Shown: positions 6,440 to 11,341 of the stretch, piece after piece
Layout: every line of letters begins with the position of its first letter
Position numbering within the stretch: the stretch's first letter is position 1
From: an uncultured Bacteroidota bacterium
Lineage (GTDB): Bacteria > Bacteroidota > Bacteroidia > Bacteroidales > CAIWKO01
Direction: 5' to 3'
Assembly (NCBI GenBank): GCA_937934705.1
Contig: CALGYY010000177.1
Location: 1-11,341 of the forward strand
Length of the DNA stretch: 11,341 nt
Translations under genes and position numbers: made by a program
The notes under the pieces: generated by a model
What the model was told of the DNA's origin: nothing
What the model saw: only the letters and a program-made list of their open reading frames with translations
Database searches by the model: none

Positions 6440-8269
6440 TCAATGCCCCAGAAATTCATCATACATCACCTGAAGATAAGCCTTTCCGTACCTGAGGTCG
6501 CAAGTCTTTCCCCCTGTCAGCACAGTTTTTCCGAGGTCGTGATCGAAAACTACCGTTCCGGAGTCATTGATCCATCCAAAACCATTGTCGAAAGTGTAGA
6601 AAGCAAAATGAGGAACACAGGGCGATAGCGGATTTTTGCTGTAACTGAAGGCTGTATCGCTCAAACCTGTTTGATTCAGAAGAAAAGCCGGAAAATCGCA
6701 CTGAGATGCCACCTCGTCAAAAACATGACCCCTGAATTCTTCCTTGATGGCACCCCCCAATAAAAGAAACGGGATGTGATGTCTTTGTGCAGAATTGCTC
6801 GCAGAATTGAGTGGCCAGAAATGGGCATGGTCGGAGGTGACAATGATGATGGTATGATCCCACCAGTCCTGTTCACGCGCCCGACGTATATATGCGGCAA
6901 TACAGGCATCCGTGTATCGTGATGTGTTTTTATAAGCGTCGGCCTCCCCCTTCACAACGAAGTGCTGAGTCACATCAGCGTCGAAAGGCTCATGATTGGT
7001 TGCGGTCATAATGATGCTGAATGAGGGATGTGGATCCTCCGCGGCTTCCCGGAGATGACAACTGAATATTTCCTCGTCGTATGCGCCCCACTGGGTCGTT
7101 TTTATCCACTCACGGGCGTCCTTATCAAGGATTTTAGTGAAATCCTGTGAACGCAGGTAGGCCCCGGTATTGGCGAATTCCAAGTCCCCGGAGAAATAGA
7201 AGTTGCAATGATATCCGGCCTGTTTCAGATGTGGCCCCAGCCCCGGTAATCGTTCAAATTTATCAAACTCCCTCATGATCGTAGAGGATGGCTGTGCCGG
7301 GAATCCGCTTAAAAGGGCTACCAGTCCCTGTTCCGTCCGGAAGCCACTCGCATAAAAGGAAGTAAACAGGATTCCCTCCCGGCACAAACTGTCCAAACCC
7401 GGCATAATGTCTTCCTGTCCGCCCAGCTGACGCATGTTTGCGGCACTGATGCTTTCCATCAGGATCAGCACGATATCGGGACGAGAAACCTTTAGAACAG
7501 ACAGACCTGAATCACAGGATGAATGATGAATTTCACTGAAAATCAATTCAGCCTCTTCGTCAGGATAATACCGGTACGGATTCTCCTTCTGATCCAGATG
7601 TGTCAGCACATACACCAGGTTCCATGAACTGTTGAGTGCGGCATAATTGAGGCAACGGTTGGCGCTGTAATAAACGCTGCTTTTCCCGAGAGGGTATTTC
7701 TGGAAACCACCGCGAAAGGCCAGGGGCAGAAGAATCAATACACCGAGTATACTCAGAAGTGCCGGAAGTAAGCGCGGTTTGGGAACAACACGGGCCCGCA
7801 GCCATCTGAGGAAGATTCCACCGAAGACAATGATCTGTGCCAGCCCGGTAAGCACAAAAAGCCATACCGGAACGGCATTCAGTGCCTTCATGCTTTCCCC
7901 CGGGGAAACTGCGTAAAATACAGCTCGTTCGTTCAGCTTGCTTCCCCAGTTGGAATACAGCCCGGTATCAATTGTTGCGATAATCACAACCAGTATTAAC
8001 AAGAGGATGGTGAAGCTGTTGGCCAGTACCGGCAAAACCCTGGTCCTGCTGAAAAATCCGGCCATAACCAGCAACAAGGGCAGCGCCATCAAAAAGGCAC
8101 TCGTCCCCAGATCCATTCTTAATGCAAACCACCACGACTGCATAATCAGTCCTGTTGATTCGTCGGACAGCCCGCCGGAATTACTGATCAGAAATATGGC
8201 CCGCTGTGTGGCGAACAGCACCATCCAGAACATCAGGTTCAGGGCGAGATATTTAAAGAATTGCTTCAT
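6440..8269 (-). CDS. LTA synthase-like membrane enzyme of the alkaline phosphatase superfamily
   Basis: 609-residue inner-membrane protein. The N-terminal part has about five membrane segments (roughly 7-27, 50-72, 83-102, 132-154, 167-186), followed by an extracytoplasmic catalytic domain of the LtaS/sulfatase fold. Landmarks that align with LtaS are E272 (LILMESISA, metal ligand), T312 (FRTEQG, the expected nucleophile), WGAYDEEIF at 394-402, NHEPF at 425-429, D480/H481 (TSDHAH, metal ligands) and HHIPFLL near 498. All catalytic residues are present, so an active phospho-headgroup transferase or hydrolase is likely. In Firmicutes the family polymerises glycerol phosphate; Bacteroidota have no classical lipoteichoic acid, so the substrate here is unknown (a phosphoglycerol or phosphoethanolamine transfer to lipid or glycan is possible). 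Start is the ATG at 8269, 54 bases after fabH; stop is TGA. A promoter box lies just upstream. Confidence 0.88.
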   Translation of the reverse strand: MKQFFKYLALNLMFWMVLFATQRAIFLISNSGGLSDESTGLIMQSWWFALRMDLGTSAFLMALPLLLVMAGFFSRTRVLPVLANSFTILLLILVVIIATIDTGLYSNWGSKLNERAVFYAVSPGESMKALNAVPVWLFVLTGLAQIIVFGGIFLRWLRARVVPKPRLLPALLSILGVLILLPLAFRGGFQKYPLGKSSVYYSANRCLNYAALNSSWNLVYVLTHLDQKENPYRYYPDEEAELIFSEIHHSSCDSGLSVLKVSRPDIVLILMESISAANMRQLGGQEDIMPGLDSLCREGILFTSFYASGFRTEQGLVALLSGFPAQPSSTIMREFDKFERLPGLGPHLKQAGYHCNFYFSGDLEFANTGAYLRSQDFTKILDKDAREWIKTTQWGAYDEEIFSCHLREAAEDPHPSFSIIMTATNHEPFDADVTQHFVVKGEADAYKNTSRYTDACIAAYIRRAREQDWWDHTIIIVTSDHAHFWPLNSASNSAQRHHIPFLLLGGAIKEEFRGHVFDEVASQCDFPAFLLNQTGLSDTAFSYSKNPLSPCVPHFAFYTFDNGFGWINDSGTVVFDHDLGKTVLTGGKTCDLRYGKAYLQVMYDEFLGH

Positions 8270-8279
8270 TGCGTTGAAG

Positions 8280-8287
8280 CAAAGTTA
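8280..8287 (-). promoter_or_regulatory. Putative -7 promoter element for the LTA synthase-like gene
   Basis: Reads TAACTTTG followed by C on the minus strand, matching TAnnTTTG(Y), in the 54-base gap after fabH. It ends only 10 bases before the ATG at 8269, so the mRNA leader would be about 5 bases, nearly leaderless. No convincing -33 TTTG is seen at the usual spacing. The match may be chance, with the gene instead read through from fabH. Confidence 0.42.
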
Positions 8288-8323
8288 TGACAAATACTTT
8301 GTTTGCCGGGTGAAAGGCCGCTC

Positions 8324-9313
8324 TTAATAGGCCCACTTCAGATAAACCGCTCCCCAGGTGAAGCCGGCACCGAATGCGGCGAGAATAATATGATCACCTT
8401 TTTTCAGCCGGGGTTCCCATTCCCACAGGCAAAGGGGAAGAGTGGCTGCAGTGGTGTTGCCGTATTTCTCAATGTTGATCATCACCTGATCTTTACTGAT
8501 TCCCATGCGGCGGGCCGTTGCTTCGATGATGCGCATATTGGCCTGATGCGGCACAAGCCATGCAATATCTTTGGATTCCAGACCGTTACGACTCATGACC
8601 TCCACGGCCACATCGGCCATCTTTGATACAGCCATCTTGAAAACGGCCTGGCCGTCCTGGTAGATGTAATGTTCCCGGGCATCAACTGTAGCGTGACTGG
8701 CCGGTTTCACCGAACCTCCGGCTTTCTGGTGCAGGAACTGACGGCCGGAACCGTCGACCTGCATCTGGCTGTCGATGATTCCATCACCATCCTCCCGGGG
8801 TTCAAGCATTACCGCTGCAGCACCGTCACCAAAAATGATACAGGTGGCCCTGTCAGTATAATCCACTATGGCCGACATTTTTTCGGCGCCAACCACCACC
8901 ACCTTTTTATGGGTGCCGGATTCCACAAATTTGGATGCTGTTACCAGGGCATAAAGAAAACCTGAACAACCGGCATTCAGATCGTAACTGAAAGCATTGC
9001 GGATCCCGAGTTTGTCGGAGATCACGTTGGCTGTGGCCGGAAACTGCATGTCCGGTGTAACCGTTGCACAAATCAGAAAATCAACCTCTTCAGGGCGGGT
9101 GTTGGTTTTTTTCAGTAACTGATCTACGGCCGATGCCCCCAGATCTGATGCGCCCAGTCCCTCGCCCTTGAGGATCCGTCTTTCCCTGATCCCCGTACGG
9201 GTCATGATCCACTCATCGTTGGTGTCGACCATCTTCTCCAACTCCGTGTTGGAGAGCACGTAGTCGGGCAGATAGCCGGCAACCCCAGTAATTGCTGCTC
9301 TTATTTTTGACAT
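8324..9313 (-). CDS. fabH: Beta-ketoacyl-ACP synthase III (KAS III)
   Basis: 329-residue cytoplasmic condensing enzyme that starts type II fatty acid synthesis by joining an acyl-CoA primer (acetyl- or branched-chain) to malonyl-ACP. The Cys-His-Asn triad is complete: C116 in NAGCSGF, H256 in VPHQAN and N286 in KYGNTTAAT. Other family marks are TNDEWIMTRTGIRERR (31-46), FGDGAAAVML (161-170) and GAGFTWGAVYLKW at the C-terminus. Length is normal. Start is the ATG at 9313, 63 bases after rpmF; stop is TAA. No TAnnTTTG box is visible in that gap, so it is probably transcribed with DUF177 and rpmF. plsX, which sits between rpmF and fabH in many other bacteria, is absent here. Primer preference (straight or branched) cannot be read from sequence alone. 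Confidence 0.96.
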   Translation of the reverse strand: MSKIRAAITGVAGYLPDYVLSNTELEKMVDTNDEWIMTRTGIRERRILKGEGLGASDLGASAVDQLLKKTNTRPEEVDFLICATVTPDMQFPATANVISDKLGIRNAFSYDLNAGCSGFLYALVTASKFVESGTHKKVVVVGAEKMSAIVDYTDRATCIIFGDGAAAVMLEPREDGDGIIDSQMQVDGSGRQFLHQKAGGSVKPASHATVDAREHYIYQDGQAVFKMAVSKMADVAVEVMSRNGLESKDIAWLVPHQANMRIIEATARRMGISKDQVMINIEKYGNTTAATLPLCLWEWEPRLKKGDHIILAAFGAGFTWGAVYLKWAY

Positions 9314-9376
9314 GGCACCACGTTTTATATAAGATCCGCCTGTTTCCCGGGGGAAGCTTAGGTCAGGAACTAAAAA

Positions 9377-9559
9377 CTATGCGGTAGCTTTTTCAATGGC
9401 AACCTTGCCCTTATAATAACCGCACTCACCGCATACCCTGTGATACAGTACCGGTGCGCCGCAGTTGGAACAAACTATAACTGTAGGATTTTCAGCTTTG
9501 TAATGGGTTCTTCTTTTTTTTGTCCTGGTTTTTGAAAACCGGTGTTTTGGGTGTGGCAT
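9377..9559 (-). CDS. rpmF: 50S ribosomal protein L32
   Basis: 60-residue basic ribosomal protein of the large subunit. It has the typical start MPHPKHRFSKTRTKKRRTH and the zinc-ribbon pairs C30-x2-C33 and C43-x2-C46 (VCSNCG, VCGECG), i.e. the zinc-binding four-Cys form. Length and start are as expected for L32; the ATG is at 9559 and the stop TAG. It lies 11 bases after the DUF177 gene and 63 bases before fabH, the usual cluster, and is probably transcribed from the promoter upstream of DUF177. Confidence 0.97.
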   Translation of the reverse strand: MPHPKHRFSKTRTKKRRTHYKAENPTVIVCSNCGAPVLYHRVCGECGYYKGKVAIEKATA

Positions 9560-9570
9560 AATACTGATTT

Positions 9571-10086
9571 TTAATTGTTTTGCATATCCTTCAAACGATC
9601 CCAGCGGGAATCGGTATCCTTCTTCTGACTCAATTCTTCCAGCCTGCGCAATACCTCAGCATCGCACCGGCTTTGCCCGGATTCATCATCAGGATGTACC
9701 CTTCTGAACGGAATCCGCAGCAGAATCAGGTCGTAAATGTACTGACGCACATCAATTTCCTGAACATCCGCAGGCAAACATTCATCATCTCCAGAGGCTT
9801 CGCCCTTTTTCCCGAGTTTGATCAAAACACTCTCCTCATCCTCAATCTCCAAATCATAAGGATCCAGGCAGCGGTCGCAGATCAGGCCAAGTTTTCCGCT
9901 TAAACCAAAAACCAGCACCAGACTGTCTTCCTGGCGTATCAGGTTGAGGGTGATCCTAATATCACAGCTTTGTATCTCATTCTCAGGATATTGCTCAAAG
10001 AACCTGCTGTCAATATGATAATCTGACTGACAGCTGCCCGGGGCCGCTCCGGCCAGCGGGATGATAAATTGTTTCCCGTACTTCAA
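9571..10086 (-). CDS. DUF177 / YceD family protein
   Basis: 171-residue cytoplasmic protein of the DUF177 family (YceD in Escherichia coli), which is encoded next to rpmF in a very wide range of bacteria and in some lineages affects 23S rRNA accumulation; its biochemical role is not settled. The conserved core is present: CDRC at 70-73 (LICDRCLDPYDL) and the later block EIDVRQYIYDLILLRIPFRRVH. The start is TTG at 10086: the product from there (residues KYGKQFIIPLAG onward) begins where family members begin, no ATG or GTG precedes it in frame before a TAA, and a promoter box only about 26 bases upstream leaves little room for another start. The stop is TAA, 11 bases before rpmF. Confidence 0.93.
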   Translation of the reverse strand: MKYGKQFIIPLAGAAPGSCQSDYHIDSRFFEQYPENEIQSCDIRITLNLIRQEDSLVLVFGLSGKLGLICDRCLDPYDLEIEDEESVLIKLGKKGEASGDDECLPADVQEIDVRQYIYDLILLRIPFRRVHPDDESGQSRCDAEVLRRLEELSQKKDTDSRWDRLKDMQNN

Positions 10087-10111
10087 AATACACCCTATTA
10101 TTTCGGGCCGG

Positions 10112-10119
10112 CAAAGTTA
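10112..10119 (-). promoter_or_regulatory. Putative -7 promoter element for the DUF177-rpmF-fabH operon
   Basis: Reads TAACTTTG followed by C on the minus strand, matching TAnnTTTG(Y), in the 73-base gap after the FAD oxidoreductase. It implies a leader of about 20 bases before the TTG at 10086. A strong TTTG at the -33 position is not visible. The core is the same as that before the LTA-synthase-like gene. Confidence 0.5.
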
Positions 10120-10159
10120 AATAAAATTACTGATCTGCCGCTATTCTCTCCGGATAATA

Positions 10160-11341
10160 TCATTTAAACGCCTTTTCCATCAATGCATCACCCCCGGGCT
10201 TCAGACGCGAGAAGTAATCGGGTACCGCCTTGCCCTGCAACTGGTCAACATACAGTCGGGCCAGGTACTGACCCAGCATGAAGCCCTGACCACGTAAGCC
10301 AAGGAACAATCCCAGCTCCGGGTCAATCACCATTCTGGGTTCAATGTAATAACCTGCCCAAACAGCCTGAAATCCCACAGAACTTAATTCCGGAATCCAG
10401 TCGATGAAGACTTCGGAAACAATCTCCAGAAATTCTTTAGAATTGATCTTAAGGGTTTTATCCGTTTCGAGCGGTTCAACCATAGGCGAAGCGCAACCGA
10501 TGATCTGCCCGGTTTCAGCCAGCTGCTGTCCGTATACTGCCACAAAACCCTTGTACTTCCTGCGATCGATCAGCATGTCAAGCGGACTTCCGTTCAGGCC
10601 CATCATGGGAAGGCGACGGGTGATAAATGCCTGATGCTTAACCGGGAACAAGCCGGTTTCTATCCCCAGCATACGGGCAAATTTTTCCCCCTCAGGCCCC
10701 AGTGCATTGATGAATACTTCAGTCTGATATTCACGGTATTGTTTCTCATGATCCCTCACCAATACGGTGTAAAGGCCGTTATCACGGTGAACATCCACCA
10801 GCTGACAATCCTCCAGGATGCTTCCGCCTTTCTCGATACCGATCCGGCGGATGAGGTCAATGACTTTGCCCGGACTGGCCTGCCAGCAATTACGCGTGAT
10901 CAGGGCCGCAAGGTATTTGTCGAGTCCCGGACGGATGTATGGAGAGATCTCTTTTTGGAAATCTTTTGCTTCAACCATGTACGCATCGGACCACGACATT
11001 GAATCCTCGCAGGCCCTCAGCATATCAGCATCATGCGCGAAGGTGATGTAGCGGGTCTGATGGAAATCAACCGGGTGGATTTTATCTAGCTCCCTGAAAA
11101 TATCAAGGTTATGCGTGGCAATATCCGCTATCTCAGGCAGGCTGAAAGCCGGACGGCCCCCGGCGATATTCCTCCACGAAGCTCCGCGCCCGTAATTGAT
11201 CATCACAGGCTCATATCCCGCTTCTGCCAGGTAGCGGAACAAAGCGCTGCCTCCGATTCCACCACCGGCAACCAGGGCCTTCACCTTCACCGGCGCGCTT
11301 TTCTTATGCGGGATGATCCTTTCATACACCGGTCGCGGATA
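10160..11341 (-). CDS. FAD-dependent oxidoreductase of the DAO type, 5' end open at window edge
   Basis: Flavoprotein related to the DAO superfamily (glycine/sarcosine oxidases, D-amino acid dehydrogenases); the substrate is unknown. Counting from the GTG at 11329, it has a Rossmann dinucleotide-binding motif GGGIGG at 22-27, a second Gly-containing segment GRGASWRNIAGGRP at 47-60, and the C-terminal FAD-contacting block GLRGQGFMLGQYLARL around 344-359. At the end of beta-2 the acidic residue that normally holds the FAD ribose appears to be replaced (PVMINYG, Asn45 by my alignment). The frame stays open to the window edge, so the GTG may not be the true start; about 17 residues precede beta-1 from there, and a start outside the window is likely. 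Stop is TGA, 73 bases before the DUF177 gene, which has its own promoter box. Confidence 0.78.
   Translation of the reverse strand, partial: YPRPVYERIIPHKKSAPVKVKALVAGGGIGGSALFRYLAEAGYEPVMINYGRGASWRNIAGGRPAFSLPEIADIATHNLDIFRELDKIHPVDFHQTRYITFAHDADMLRACEDSMSWSDAYMVEAKDFQKEISPYIRPGLDKYLAALITRNCWQASPGKVIDLIRRIGIEKGGSILEDCQLVDVHRDNGLYTVLVRDHEKQYREYQTEVFINALGPEGEKFARMLGIETGLFPVKHQAFITRRLPMMGLNGSPLDMLIDRRKYKGFVAVYGQQLAETGQIIGCASPMVEPLETDKTLKINSKEFLEIVSEVFIDWIPELSSVGFQAVWAGYYIEPRMVIDPELGLFLGLRGQGFMLGQYLARLYVDQLQGKAVPDYFSRLKPGGDALMEKAFK

Noticed and set aside
6342..6443. Extension of the repeat protein to a TTG at 6443
   Set aside because: The extension would precede a clear Sec signal peptide starting at 6341, overlap the stop of the upstream gene and span the putative promoter.
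9341..9358. Short inverted repeat TTCCC/GGGAA between rpmF and fabH as a terminator
   Set aside because: The stem is about five bases with almost no loop and no T-tract follows, so it is unlikely to end transcription.
1..11341. CRISPR array, insertion sequence, prophage, defence system, rRNA or tRNA gene
   Set aside because: I saw no direct-repeat/spacer pattern, transposase, integrase, phage gene or RNA gene; nearly all sequence is explained by housekeeping or envelope genes on one strand. The only tandem repeats are protein-coding.

Overview
The window looks like ordinary chromosomal DNA from a member of the Bacteroidota. All nine recognisable loci lie on the minus strand and are packed closely. 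Four gene starts are preceded by a TAnnTTTG(Y) box, the Bacteroidota sigma-ABfr -7 element. Starts generally lack a clear Shine-Dalgarno sequence, and the order DUF177-rpmF-fabH is typical of the phylum. The code appears to be standard: TGA ends two intact genes, and Trp is TGG elsewhere. I could not assign a genus.

In transcription order (high to low coordinates) the layout is as follows. First comes an FAD-dependent oxidoreductase of the DAO type whose frame runs off the right edge. Next is the housekeeping cluster DUF177/YceD, rpmF (L32) and fabH (KAS III). It is followed by a five-TM LTA-synthase-like alkaline-phosphatase-superfamily enzyme, then a secreted 632-residue protein made almost entirely of MORN-like (YwqK-type) repeats, with tilS only 10 bases after it. 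Last are a DsbD-type thiol:disulfide interchange protein and a TSUP (TauE/SafE) membrane permease. A strong intrinsic terminator near the left edge closes the run.

There is no convincing new multi-gene system here. Two points deserve attention. (1) dsbD is interrupted by one in-frame TGA exactly where the conserved Trp of the WHLYSQ motif belongs, so the reading frame is otherwise continuous across signal peptide, periplasmic domain, membrane domain and thioredoxin domain. (2) The repeat protein has a two-level architecture: three consecutive 92-residue super-repeats, each made of 21+22+24+25-residue units with no indels, then nine consecutive units of exactly 24 residues. Smaller oddities are a TTG start on the DUF177 gene, an LTA-synthase-like gene directly after fabH, and an FAD protein lacking the acidic residue usual at the end of beta-2.

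The genes cover translation (L32, TilS, YceD), lipid synthesis (FabH), envelope work (the LTA-synthase-like enzyme and the repeat protein) and thiol/sulfur handling (DsbD, TSUP). Apart from the DUF177-rpmF-fabH cluster and the possible dsbD-TSUP pair, I see no evidence for one shared pathway. The longest non-coding stretch is the first 159 bases.
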